Part shown: in pieces, positions 18,310-27,476 of the stretch | Layout: each line of letters begins with the position of its first letter | Numbering within the stretch: position 1 is the first letter of the stretch | NCBI GenBank assembly: GCA_937927975.1 | Contig: CALEZT010000075.1 | Location: forward strand, 1 to 41,163 | Length of the DNA stretch: 41,163 nucleotides | From: an uncultured Phycisphaerales bacterium | GTDB taxonomy: Bacteria; Planctomycetota; Phycisphaerae; Sedimentisphaerales; Anaerobacaceae | Reading direction: 5' to 3' | Position numbers and translations under genes: made by a program | Notes under the pieces: generated by a model | Told to the model about the DNA's origin: nothing | Databases searched by the model: none | The model's input: only the letters and a program-made list of their open reading frames with translations

Positions 18310-20175
18310 ATGCGGGTTTCAACCCTCGGTCTGGTGTCGCTGTGTCTGGCCGTGCTGGCCGGGAAGTCCTCCGCCGGACTGATCGCCAACGGCAACTTCG
18401 AGTCCGGCGACGGGGGATTTTTCACCGAGTACGTTTACACTTCCGATTTGACCTCCCCTGGCACGGTCGTCGTGGGCTTCGATCCCTGCGACCATCATCC
18501 CCTGGCGGCTTCGTACGGCGACCACACGTCCGGCCTGGGCCGGATGCTGATCGCCAACGGCTCCACCAGCGGCAACGCGGCGGTCTGGGAACAGACGATC
18601 TCGATCTCTCCGAACACCGAGTACGCGTTCTACTATTGGCTGTCGACCTGGACTCCCAGCACGATCCAGCAGACCCAGATCCGGTGTCTTTTCGACGGTA
18701 TCCGAACGGGTCCGGCGGGTTTCACCTCCCCCGACGCGGGGGACTGGACCGTCGTCCTGTTCCGCTGGAAATCCGGGTCCGCGTCGCAGGTGAACATCCG
18801 TCTTGTGGATCGCACAGGCACGGTCGAAAACAACGACTTCGCACTCGACGACATCGGCATGCTCGCCACCGGAGGGAACAACGTCCTGCTGACCTCTTCG
18901 ACGCTGGGCGGTTCGGTCTATTCCCCCGGCGAAGGGGCCTTTCTCTATCCGCCCGATGAGACGGTGGCCCTCGAAGCCAAGTGCGATCCCGGCTACGAGT
19001 TTGCCGGCTGGGCCGGCGAGTTCTCCGATCCCGGCGTGAGGATCTGGACGCAGATGGACACGGATCGCGTCGCGACAGCGGTCTTTCGCAAACTGGACTA
19101 CCCGGTGACGATCCAAGCCTCCGCGGCCTTGCCGAACGAATTCGCTGTCTGCGTCGATTCCTCCGACCGGTTGGCGGCCCTCGTGGGAGCCATGGAGTCC
19201 CAGACGCCAAACGGTCTGGTGTTGGGCGAACGCTACGGTTTGTGCGGCACGACGTACCGATTTCCTGTGTTTCGTCCTGCCGCCGGGATCGAGGGGGTCT
19301 CGCGGATCGTGGTCAACGTCTACGGCTCCATGATTTCCTCGGGCCCGACCGTTTGGATCGCAGGTTCCGGGCCGCATCGTCCGATTGCGGGAAACGTTCG
19401 AGTCGCATTCGGTCCGAGCAAGACTTCCGAACTGCTGGAGGATTCGCAGGAGCCTGTGTACTGGCTGCCCGTCCGAGTCGATGCGGCCATGGGAGGCTGG
19501 GACCTCGCGTCGGTTCACGTCTCCTACGAGTGCCCAGGGATTCCCGAAGCCCAACTCCGACGATTCCACGACCGTTTCAGCGTCTATCAGGCGCTGGAGC
19601 GATACGCGCGGGATCAGGCGATCCGGGACTTGTACACCCTGGGAGGGGTCGGGCAATCCGTCTGTGACGCGACGATGCAAACTGCGGCCCTGGCGGAGGA
19701 TCGGGCCGACGCGGACGGCACGGCCGTCGTCGTTGATCTCCACAGTTGGATGAACCGATGGCGGCTGCCGCTGGATTCGGGCGATCTGGCGACTCTGGCC
19801 GCGTGCGATACGAAGCCAATCGTGTCTTGTCTGGATCGCGCCGTTTCCAGCGGCCGGTCGCACGTCTTCGCCTGTGCGGCGGCTCTGAGCGATGGAGTTC
19901 TCTCCTGGGAGGAAGTATCGCTGCTCAACCTGGGGTTGGCGGAATGGGGGACCGACCTGTCTGCCCTGGAGACCGCAATGGAGAGCGTCTTTGAGTTCCT
20001 GTGCGCTGTTGGCGGCTCCCAGGATGGCTCTCGCCGCACGGCCGCCGAGACCATGATTCTCGCTATGTCGCCCTGGATGGGAGCGAAGCCGGACGTCTCG
20101 GGACGCTGGACCGTGCCGACCTCGACGTACCTGGGGCAGGTCATCCGGGGCCTTCAGGAGTTCGAAGCACAATAG
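18310..20175 (+). CDS. Secreted protein with jelly-roll and InlB-type repeat domains
   Basis: The 621-residue protein has a clear signal peptide (about 1-22, STLGLVSLCLAVLAGKSSA). A carbohydrate-binding-like beta-sandwich follows (about 23-195, LIANGNFESGDGGFF, and DFALDDIGM at its end). Then comes a divergent InlB B-repeat (about 200-265, GGSVYSPGEG and CDPGYEFAGWAGEF) and a long region of unknown fold. The frame is open for another 1.6 kb upstream, antisense to the esterase gene, but ATG 18310 directly precedes the signal peptide. The leader contains a second plausible start (GTG 18237 with CGGAGG before it) in another frame that overlaps this gene for 240 codons and shows no protein-like composition. 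Likely extracellular; function unknown. Confidence 0.8.
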   Translation: MRVSTLGLVSLCLAVLAGKSSAGLIANGNFESGDGGFFTEYVYTSDLTSPGTVVVGFDPCDHHPLAASYGDHTSGLGRMLIANGSTSGNAAVWEQTISISPNTEYAFYYWLSTWTPSTIQQTQIRCLFDGIRTGPAGFTSPDAGDWTVVLFRWKSGSASQVNIRLVDRTGTVENNDFALDDIGMLATGGNNVLLTSSTLGGSVYSPGEGAFLYPPDETVALEAKCDPGYEFAGWAGEFSDPGVRIWTQMDTDRVATAVFRKLDYPVTIQASAALPNEFAVCVDSSDRLAALVGAMESQTPNGLVLGERYGLCGTTYRFPVFRPAAGIEGVSRIVVNVYGSMISSGPTVWIAGSGPHRPIAGNVRVAFGPSKTSELLEDSQEPVYWLPVRVDAAMGGWDLASVHVSYECPGIPEAQLRRFHDRFSVYQALERYARDQAIRDLYTLGGVGQSVCDATMQTAALAEDRADADGTAVVVDLHSWMNRWRLPLDSGDLATLAACDTKPIVSCLDRAVSSGRSHVFACAAALSDGVLSWEEVSLLNLGLAEWGTDLSALETAMESVFEFLCAVGGSQDGSRRTAAETMILAMSPWMGAKPDVSGRWTVPTSTYLGQVIRGLQEFEAQ

Positions 20176-20208
20176 CGGGTGATTTGACCGGCCAATCCCG
20201 GCCAGCGG

Positions 20209-21630
20209 TCACAGGCGGGGCAGTTGAACGACGACCGACGTGCCGGCCTGTGGATCCGACGTGACGGCTATCTCCCCGTGGTGCCGCTGGACAATCTGGT
20301 GGACGATGGCCAAGCCCAGGCCCGCGCCGCCGCAATCCTGAGACCGCGAGGGATCGACCCGGTAGAAGCGGTCGAACAGGTGGGGGAGACTCTCGGAGGG
20401 GATCGCGCCGCCCTGGTCGTGGACGCAGGCCGTTGCCCATGGACCGGGCCCGTCCCGCACTTCGATGCGGATGGTTCCTTGAGGGGGTCCGTACCGAAGC
20501 GCGTTGTCCAACAGATTGGTGAAGAGCTGTCGAAGTTCGTCTTCATCGCCTCCGACGGCGACCGCTGAGCCGTTCTCGAACACGACATGGGCGCCCTGTT
20601 TCTCCGCGCGATCGTCATAGACCTCCGCGAGGGACTGCAGCAGGACATCCAGACGAACAGGCGTCGGATGGGCGACCTCGTCGACAGCGTCCAGCCGGGC
20701 CAGAGCCAGCAATTGCGACACCAGTTGCTCCATGCGACCGATGTCCCGCAACGCGTCGTCCACGCCTTCCACATATTCCTCGGTCGTGCGGGGTTTCATT
20801 CGCAGGGTCTGGAGCGTGCTCTTGATGATCGCCAGAGGCGTGCGCAATTCGTGCGTGACGTCGGCGGTGAGCTGCTCCTTTTGCTCCACCGCTTTGTTCA
20901 GACGCACGAGCATTCCGTCCAACGCCGATTTGAAGGGCTGCAATTCCGTCGTGACCGCGTCCATCATCTGGGTTTCCTGCCGCAGACTGCGGTGCGTAAT
21001 CTGATCCAAGTGCCGGCCGACGATCGAAATCGGCCGTAATCCCCAGGAAACGATCCGAGGCACCAGCAGCAGGGCGGCCAGCATTATGCCTCCTCCGAGC
21101 GCCAGCAGCAGTCGAAGAAACTCCCCAACTTCGTGATACACCTGATCGCTCGAACGGGCGACCAGGATGTTCACGACCTGCTGACCGGCAACCTGACGCA
21201 TCCACAGGACGCGGAGCCAATGCGTTCTGCGTGGCGCGGGGTAGCCGACGCTGTTGAACAGGCTGAGTTCGCCCACCTCGGGTCGTTCCTCGTCCGGCGG
21301 GTGAAGGAATCCATCGAGCAAACGCTCTCTCGTCGAATCCGTGGCGAACAGGTCTTTCTCCTCCCCGTCCACCCAGACGCGGCCTTGGCCGGCATAGCCC
21401 GGGCGGTCGGAGCCGACGATGGCCCTCATCTCGACTTCGAAGTCCTCGTGGTCCTTTTCATCGAGTTGGGCGCGGACCCCCTCGGCCATGGCTCGCAACG
21501 TCGCATCGACGTTGTCCATGAGGGACTCTTTGAACTCGACGTAGGCCGCGACGGACAAGACCGTGATGATGACCAGCGTCAGGAGGGATATCAGCAGCGA
21601 CAATTGCAGTCGGATCGACAGCGGTTTCAC
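20209..21630 (-). CDS. Sensor histidine kinase
   Basis: The 473-residue membrane kinase has one N-terminal membrane helix (about 9-31), a periplasmic sensor region (32-170), a second helix (about 172-197) and a HAMP-like linker. The H box is QLTADVTHELRTPLAI with phospho-accepting His260. The ATP lid has the N box LFTNLLDNALRYG (about 370-381), G1 VHDQGGAIP (DxGxAI instead of DxGxGI) and G2 GGAGLGLAIV. It phosphorylates the OmpR-type regulator just upstream, with which it overlaps by four bases (GTG start 21630 in GTGA). The sensor domain is not recognised, so the signal is unknown. It ends 33 bp from a convergent gene. Confidence 0.93.
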   Translation of the reverse strand: MKPLSIRLQLSLLISLLTLVIITVLSVAAYVEFKESLMDNVDATLRAMAEGVRAQLDEKDHEDFEVEMRAIVGSDRPGYAGQGRVWVDGEEKDLFATDSTRERLLDGFLHPPDEERPEVGELSLFNSVGYPAPRRTHWLRVLWMRQVAGQQVVNILVARSSDQVYHEVGEFLRLLLALGGGIMLAALLLVPRIVSWGLRPISIVGRHLDQITHRSLRQETQMMDAVTTELQPFKSALDGMLVRLNKAVEQKEQLTADVTHELRTPLAIIKSTLQTLRMKPRTTEEYVEGVDDALRDIGRMEQLVSQLLALARLDAVDEVAHPTPVRLDVLLQSLAEVYDDRAEKQGAHVVFENGSAVAVGGDEDELRQLFTNLLDNALRYGPPQGTIRIEVRDGPGPWATACVHDQGGAIPSESLPHLFDRFYRVDPSRSQDCGGAGLGLAIVHQIVQRHHGEIAVTSDPQAGTSVVVQLPRL

Positions 21631-22307
21631 GCAGGGGTCTCCTGAATCACGTAGCCCAGTCCTCGGACGGTGTGAATCCCGACCCGTTGGGAACCCGTGT
21701 TCAATTTCCTCCGCAGGGCGGAGACGTGGACTTCGACCACGTTGGAGAAGCTCTCCGCGCCGAAATCATAGAGGTGTTCGAGGATCTCGGTCTTGCTGAC
21801 GATCTGGCCGGCCCGCAGGACGAGGTACTCCAGGAGTCGATACTCCATGGCGCGCAGGGATATGCGCCGGTCTCCCAGCATCACCGTGCGGCTGGACACG
21901 TCCACCGACAGGTCGCCCACGCGGAGGATCGGATCGGGACGGTCGTAGGTTCGACGCACCAGCGCCCGACAGCGGGCAAGGAACTCCCCGATCTCGAAGG
22001 GCTTGGTCATATAGTCGTCGCTGCCGCAGTCCAGACCCCGGACGATGTCTTCGGTCGTGTCTTTGGCCGTGAGGATCAGCACGGGAACCTTGCAGCCCTG
22101 TCGTCGAAGGCTCTTGAGGATGTCCAGTCCGCTCACTTTGGGCAACATCAGATCGAGGATGATCAGGTCGTAGGGATTGGAGAGAGCCTGGTGCCGGCCA
22201 TCCTCGCCGTCGGCGGAGATATCGACGGCATAGGACGCTGTCTCTTTGAGCGCCTTGGCGATGTTGCGCGCCAGCCTGGCTTCGTCTTCGACAACCAACA
22301 CTCTCAT
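21627..22307 (-). CDS. OmpR/PhoB-family response regulator
   Basis: The 226-residue regulator has a receiver domain (1-115) with acidic pocket VVEDE, phosphorylation site Asp52 in YDLIILDLMLPK, Thr80 in ILTAKD and Lys102 in DDYMTKPF. A C-terminal winged helix-turn-helix follows (about 130-226, with RAMEYRLLEYLVLRAGQIVSKTEILEHLYD and NVVEVHVSALRRKL). The open frame begins at 22400, but ATG 22307 (MRVLVVEDE) matches the family start. It is first in a two-gene operon with its kinase. Binding sites of the type this family uses (TTCAGG repeated at 11 bp) lie in the 294-bp region upstream, next to the divergent methyltransferase gene. Confidence 0.94.
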   Translation of the reverse strand: MRVLVVEDEARLARNIAKALKETASYAVDISADGEDGRHQALSNPYDLIILDLMLPKVSGLDILKSLRRQGCKVPVLILTAKDTTEDIVRGLDCGSDDYMTKPFEIGEFLARCRALVRRTYDRPDPILRVGDLSVDVSSRTVMLGDRRISLRAMEYRLLEYLVLRAGQIVSKTEILEHLYDFGAESFSNVVEVHVSALRRKLNTGSQRVGIHTVRGLGYVIQETPA

Positions 22308-22436
22308 AGTCCGATGTCGTTTCTCCCGGTTCTCAGGCGCCGTTCTGATGATCTCAACATCCGATAGCGACCATTGTACTGGTTGTAGGCGACGGTGCAA
22401 CTTCGGTTCAGGGGAACGCCAATTTGCCCCTGGGTT

Positions 22437-22468
22437 TTCAGGTTCCGTTCAGGTTTCCCAGGTATGCT
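22437..22468 (+). promoter_or_regulatory. Predicted response-regulator operator and promoter
   Basis: TTCAGG occurs at 22437-22442 and again at 22448-22453, exactly 11 bp apart, followed nine bases later by a -10-like TATGCT (22463-22468). A further TTCAGG is at 22407-22412. Direct repeats spaced one helical turn apart, just before the -10 box and replacing the -35, are the usual target of OmpR-type activators. Known: the family geometry. Inferred: that the neighbouring regulator binds here and drives the methyltransferase-kinase pair. Confidence 0.55.
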
Positions 22469-22601
22469 GGAACAATGGCCGGTCGATTTGGCTCGGGGGA
22501 CGCGAGGACAGCGGATCTCCGGCGACCGGCGAGTCTTGGGGTGAGGCCATGGAACGGGTGGCTCAAGAATCACGGACGTCCATCATGCAGGAACACAGCC
22601 T

Positions 22602-23309
22602 ATGACGTCGAATGGGGAATCGGGGGTGAGAAACGAACACTCGCCCGAGGCCATCTATCAGAAACTTTCGGATCGGTACGATATCGAGCGGTCGCAGCAG
22701 TATTTCACCAAGCATCGAACGGGCTTTTTCCGCAGGCTGTCGACGTGGCGCGATCTGTCGATCGCCCGTCAGGCGTTGGCGCTGGCGGGAAACCCCGAGG
22801 TCGTGCTGGATCTTCCATGCGGCGCCGGGCGGTTCTGGCCTCTGCTGGCGGAAAGGCCGGATCGCAGGATTCTGGCCGCCGACAGCAGCGAGGAAATGCT
22901 CCAGGTGGCCGCGCAAATGCAGCCCAGGGAGCTGGTCGAACGGGTGGAACGGTTTCAGTGTTCCGCCTTCGACATCAAGCTCGACGACGGCTCTGTGGAC
23001 AGTATCTTCTGCATGCGGCTGCTTCATCACATCGCGGAATCCTCCCACAGGGTGGCCATGCTCAAGGAGTTTCACCGGGTGACCCGAGACTCGGTCTGCA
23101 TCTCCCTGTGGGTCGATGGCAACCTCAAGGCGTGTCGGCGCAGCAAGGTGCAGGCCCGCAGACCGCAAGAAGACCATCACAGTCGCTATGTGGTGAAACG
23201 TCGGATCGTGGAGGCCGAGTTCCGGCAGGCGGGATTCCGGATCGAGGGTTTCGTTGATTTTCTGAGGTTCTACTCCATGTGGCGAGTCTACGTTCTGCGT
23301 AAGGAGTAG
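22602..23309 (+). CDS. Class I SAM-dependent methyltransferase
   Basis: The 235-residue protein has the SAM-binding motif I VVLDLPCGAGRFWPLLAE (about 67-84), an acidic end of strand two in ILAADSSEEML (Asp94), motif IV DGSVDSIFCMRLLHHI and a FHRVTRDSVCISLWV strand. The acceptor cannot be told from sequence. A second start is possible at GTG 22626. It is followed after only four bases by an InaA-like kinase gene, whose ribosome-binding site (AAGGAG) overlaps this gene's stop. Pairing with an envelope-sugar kinase hints at lipid or glycan modification, but that is inference. Confidence 0.88.
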   Translation: MTSNGESGVRNEHSPEAIYQKLSDRYDIERSQQYFTKHRTGFFRRLSTWRDLSIARQALALAGNPEVVLDLPCGAGRFWPLLAERPDRRILAADSSEEMLQVAAQMQPRELVERVERFQCSAFDIKLDDGSVDSIFCMRLLHHIAESSHRVAMLKEFHRVTRDSVCISLWVDGNLKACRRSKVQARRPQEDHHSRYVVKRRIVEAEFRQAGFRIEGFVDFLRFYSMWRVYVLRKE

Positions 23310-23313
23310 AATC

Positions 23314-24195
23314 GTGAAGGCGATCAGCGTCGTTTCCGACTGCGACCGCGAGATCCTGGCGTACAACGGCCTCGGCACCTTTGAAGCCCTTTGGAGTCTC
23401 GAACGCAACTGGTACGAGGAGCCCAACTGCCGCAGGCACGGATGGAGCGGAGTGTCGCGCCACGTCCTGAGAAGCCCGCAAGGGGGGGCCCTGACGGTCT
23501 TCGTCAAGCGTCAGCAGAATCACAACTTCAGATCTCTGCGTCATCCGCTTGGCGGACTTCCCACCGCCTACAGGGAATACAGGAATCTTTGCAGGCTGAA
23601 GCGGTATGGATTGCCCTGTCCGGAGTTGGTTTTCTATGGGCATCGCCACGCCGGCGGGCAATGGCAGGCGGTTCTCGTGACCCGGTCGCTGACAGGCTAC
23701 AGGCCGCTGGAGGATTGCCTGAATTCGATCCGACCCGATGACGGCGGCGCAAGGGCGGCGATGCTCGCTTCCGTGGCGGAGACGCTCAGTCGTATCCATC
23801 GTCGTCACTTGCGGCATGGCAGCCTCTATGCCAAGCACATTCTCGTCCAGGACCGCAATCAGGGCGGCCCGAATCATGAAGCATGCCGATTCCACTCGGC
23901 TGTGATCGACCTTGAGAGAATGCGAACGCACTTTCCGCTGTTCCGGCTGGCTCTCTGCGACCTGGATCAGTTGTATCGGCGGTGGCGTCGCGGAGAGGGC
24001 GACTGGGAAGCGTTTGCCGATTGCTACCTGGCTCGAATGGAATTCGGCGTTCTGAGCCGGAGAGTCAAGGCCGCCGTCCTGGCAAGAAATGAGCCCTGTG
24101 GACGGGACGCCGATTCTCGCGTCAAGGGATTTCCTGTCGGAATGGACGCGACACCCTCCGGCCAGGGGACCCACACGGTCAGGCCGGCCGTCTGA
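23314..24195 (+). CDS. Kdo/InaA-family kinase-like protein
   Basis: The 293-residue protein has a protein-kinase-like fold of the lipopolysaccharide kinase family (WaaP, KdkA, InaA), which phosphorylates sugars in the inner lipopolysaccharide core. Visible are a lysine strand LTVFVKRQQ (Lys65), the helix AYREYRNLCRL with the matching glutamate, the catalytic-loop equivalent RHGSLYAKHIL (168-177), and the metal-binding VIDLERM (Asp199). The loop reads H-G-S where classical kinases have H-x-D; some InaA-type proteins also deviate here, so activity is uncertain. Start is GTG 23314. The last 30 residues are low-complexity. It is co-transcribed with the methyltransferase and probably under the nearby two-component system. 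Confidence 0.78.
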   Translation: MKAISVVSDCDREILAYNGLGTFEALWSLERNWYEEPNCRRHGWSGVSRHVLRSPQGGALTVFVKRQQNHNFRSLRHPLGGLPTAYREYRNLCRLKRYGLPCPELVFYGHRHAGGQWQAVLVTRSLTGYRPLEDCLNSIRPDDGGARAAMLASVAETLSRIHRRHLRHGSLYAKHILVQDRNQGGPNHEACRFHSAVIDLERMRTHFPLFRLALCDLDQLYRRWRRGEGDWEAFADCYLARMEFGVLSRRVKAAVLARNEPCGRDADSRVKGFPVGMDATPSGQGTHTVRPAV

Positions 24196-24268
24196 GAAAC
24201 CGCATCCTGCCATTTTTCGCATCCTATGGGTCGCAGGGCCTCCGGAGGTCGAAATTTGCATTTGGGGC

Positions 24269-24297
24269 TTTACTGCGTGGCGACGCCGGGGTATAGT
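24269..24297 (+). promoter_or_regulatory. Promoter of the TlpA-like lipoprotein gene
   Basis: TTTACT (24269-24274), 17 bp, TATAGT (24292-24297). Four and five of six consensus matches. The leader would be about 95 nt, ending with a strong AAGGAGG site (24384-24390) before ATG 24399. Confidence 0.65.
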
Positions 24298-24398
24298 GAC
24301 CGCTTCGGAACTTTTGTGGGAGCCCGGCGACTCTCTGATGCGGCAGTGTTTTGCGCTCGTTGAGGTCGGTTGGGGCCCTTGTCAAGGAGGTTTCGTTC

Positions 24399-25079
24399 AT
24401 GGCCATGAGAAATCGACACGGCATTTATTGGATTACAGCCCTGTTTCTGGCGGTTGTGCTGGTTTTGGGCGTTCTTCACGGCTGCAAACGGCAGCAGGAA
24501 GAGCCCAATCAACCGGTTTCGCCGAACAATGTGACCGCGGCGCCGGCCGTTCGGACTGCCCCTGCAGACCCGATCCAGGCCGCGGCCAGCTTGTTCCGCG
24601 AGCCCAAAGCCAGTCTGCAGGCGATCATCAACGGCGCGACGCAGAGATGGGATGCCATCGCCAGGGAGTCGTGGGGCACGCTGGCGCCGGATTTCACCTT
24701 GACGGACCTCGACGGCGTTTCGCACAAGCTCAGCGAGTATCGCGGCAGGGACGTCATCTTGGCCTTCTGGGTGACGACGCATACCCCGTGCAAGCTGCAA
24801 ATCCCGGCCTTGAAAGAACTTAGGACGAGTTATGCGAAGGACAAGCTGGCGATTCTGGGCATCTCGAACCAGACGGCAGGCGTGGTCAAAGAAGTCGCGA
24901 CCGAGCAGGGGATCAACTACACGGTCCTCCTGAACCCTGGCTCGCTGGCTGCGCCGTATCGCGAGATCGGCCAGTATGTGCCCAGTTGTCTGTTCATCGA
25001 TCCCGAGGGTCGGATCAAGCTGGCGATTCGGGGAGTGGTCCCGGTTGCCGACGCCAAGGCGATTCTCCAGGCCCAGTAA
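24399..25079 (+). CDS. TlpA/AhpC-like thioredoxin-fold lipoprotein lacking the first cysteine
   Basis: The 226-residue protein has a lipoprotein signal (hydrophobic 10-28, lipobox LHG-Cys29) and a flexible proline-rich linker to about residue 60. A thioredoxin-like domain follows (about 95-226: [21 protein letters not shown], then [21 protein letters not shown]). In TlpA proteins the active site is WCxxC; here the first cysteine is His128 and only Cys131 remains, so it cannot do normal disulfide exchange and may act like a one-cysteine peroxiredoxin or bind a partner. The cis-proline region [14 protein letters not shown] carries an extra cysteine. The start was set at ATG 24399 by the AAGGAGG site; an upstream in-frame ATG at 24351 lacks one. 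Confidence 0.83.
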   Translation: MAMRNRHGIYWITALFLAVVLVLGVLHGCKRQQEEPNQPVSPNNVTAAPAVRTAPADPIQAAASLFREPKASLQAIINGATQRWDAIARESWGTLAPDFTLTDLDGVSHKLSEYRGRDVILAFWVTTHTPCKLQIPALKELRTSYAKDKLAILGISNQTAGVVKEVATEQGINYTVLLNPGSLAAPYREIGQYVPSCLFIDPEGRIKLAIRGVVPVADAKAILQAQ

Positions 25080-25098
25080 AAAATCTGCCTTAAGGGGC

Positions 25099-25127
25099 TG
25101 GACAGAGCGGCCTTCTGTCGCTATAGT
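25099..25127 (+). promoter_or_regulatory. Promoter of rpmA
   Basis: TGGACA (25099-25104), 17 bp, TATAGT (25122-25127), five of six in each box. The start would be near 25134, giving a leader of about 94 nt with a small hairpin (GACG/CGTC around 25157-25168) before ATG 25228. Confidence 0.72.
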
Positions 25128-25227
25128 ACTTGGTTTACGCGGTTTTGGATTTGGTGACGTTTGGCGTCCTGCAAGGGTGAGAACCGGGTTTCGCAGGGCC
25201 CCGCAGAGAAAGCAGAGGTACTGAGCC

Positions 25228-25461
25228 ATGGCACATAAAAAAGGACAAGGTTCTTCGAGAAACGGTCGCGACAGCAATCCGCAGTATCGCGGCGTCAAGC
25301 TGTGCGGCGGCCAGTCGGCCAAGATCGGGTCGATCCTGGTCAAGCAGTGCGGCACGAAGTTCTTCCCCGGCGAGAACGTCGGCATGGGCCGGGATTACAC
25401 GTTGTTCGCCACCGCCGAGGGGCGGGTGCAGTTCAACGGCAGGAAGGTCAACGTCCTCTGA
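25228..25461 (+). CDS. rpmA: 50S ribosomal protein L27
   Basis: The 77-residue protein of the peptidyl-transferase region has the classic start [24 protein letters not shown], then [28 protein letters not shown]. No N-terminal propeptide is present, so the mature glycine-less start MAHKKG is used as in most non-Firmicutes. In many bacteria it follows rplU; here rplU is absent, and the gene has its own promoter and terminator. It is followed by obg, its common neighbour. Confidence 0.97.
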   Translation: MAHKKGQGSSRNGRDSNPQYRGVKLCGGQSAKIGSILVKQCGTKFFPGENVGMGRDYTLFATAEGRVQFNGRKVNVL

Positions 25462-26529
<1,068 letters not shown>

Positions 26530-26678
26530 CAACGTTCTGGTGTGGCGGGGCAGAAGAAAGAGACCCTTGACCTTGGCGATGCACAAGGGCGATGAAGCAC
26601 GAGTAGAGGAGCTGGGGTCGAACCGGTGCTGATTCCGGCAGGGCGCGAGGAACAGAGCGCGCGATAGAGTAGGTGCTT

Positions 26679-27473
26679 ATGAACATCATCGCAGTGGACA
26701 TCGGGAACACCAATATCGGCGTGGGTCTCTTTCTCGAAGGGAAAGAGGATTTCATCCGTTCGGTCTCAGGCGGGGCGGAGGCGGATCTTCGCCAGTGCCT
26801 GGTCGATGCCTGGGCCAAGGTCCCCGTGCTGGAGAGCTCCAGAGAAGGCAAACGCGACGGCGTGATCGTCGTCAGCAGCGTCAAACCCGCCTGGACCGAC
26901 ATGATCCGCCGGATCGCCGATGAGGACCTTGGAGAGAACATCCGCGTGATCGGCGAGGATATTCCCTTGCCGATCTCGACGTGGGTGGAGGAGCCGAGCA
27001 AGGTGGGCACCGATCGCATTGTGGCGGCCGCGGCGGCGTTCGACGTGGTCGAGGACGCAGTCGTCGTGGCCGACTTCGGCACCGCGGTGACGATCGATCT
27101 GGTGGATGAGCATGGCGTCTTCCAGGGCGGGGTGATTTGTCCCGGTTTCGAGATTAGCGCCCAGGCGCTGAAGGACAACACCGCCCAACTGCCCAAGGTC
27201 ACGGTCCATCGGCCCGATGCCCCCTACGGCAAGAACACCGCCGACGCGATCAATTGCGGCCTGTATTACTCGATCATCGGCGCCATGGAGGAAATCATCC
27301 GACGGTACGCCGAGCAGATCGGCCGCTGGCCCCAGACGATCATGACCGGTTCGGCCGCCGCGACGATCAAGGAGGACGTCCCCTTCGTGGATAACTACGT
27401 CCCGCATCTGGTCGTCAAAGGCATCGTTCTGGCGTACATGAAGTACATCGAGGCAAAGAGCGATCCGGCGTGA
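26679..27473 (+). CDS. coaX: Type III pantothenate kinase
   Basis: The 264-residue enzyme phosphorylates pantothenate in the first step of coenzyme A synthesis, without feedback inhibition by CoA. It shows the ASKHA-fold motifs AVDIGNTNIGVGLF (Asp7), KVGTDRIVAAAAAF and VADFGTAVTIDLVDEHGVFQGGVICPG. Start ATG 26679 (MNIIAVDIGNTN) fits the family; the frame also opens at GTG 26673. It is followed after three bases by the MnmE-like gene, and is 149 bp after obg. That spacer showed no clear promoter. Confidence 0.95.
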   Translation: MNIIAVDIGNTNIGVGLFLEGKEDFIRSVSGGAEADLRQCLVDAWAKVPVLESSREGKRDGVIVVSSVKPAWTDMIRRIADEDLGENIRVIGEDIPLPISTWVEEPSKVGTDRIVAAAAAFDVVEDAVVVADFGTAVTIDLVDEHGVFQGGVICPGFEISAQALKDNTAQLPKVTVHRPDAPYGKNTADAINCGLYYSIIGAMEEIIRRYAEQIGRWPQTIMTGSAAATIKEDVPFVDNYVPHLVVKGIVLAYMKYIEAKSDPA

Positions 27474-27476
27474 CCC

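Noticed and set aside
18237..18959. A 240-codon frame from GTG 18237 with a good Shine-Dalgarno site.
   Set aside because: It overlaps the gene with the clear signal peptide in another frame and is arginine-rich without domains; kept only as a note on the leader.
26530..26678. A tRNA-like ggttcgacc on the minus strand near 26610-26640.
   Set aside because: The stem around it does not pair as a T arm, and no acceptor or anticodon arm could be drawn.
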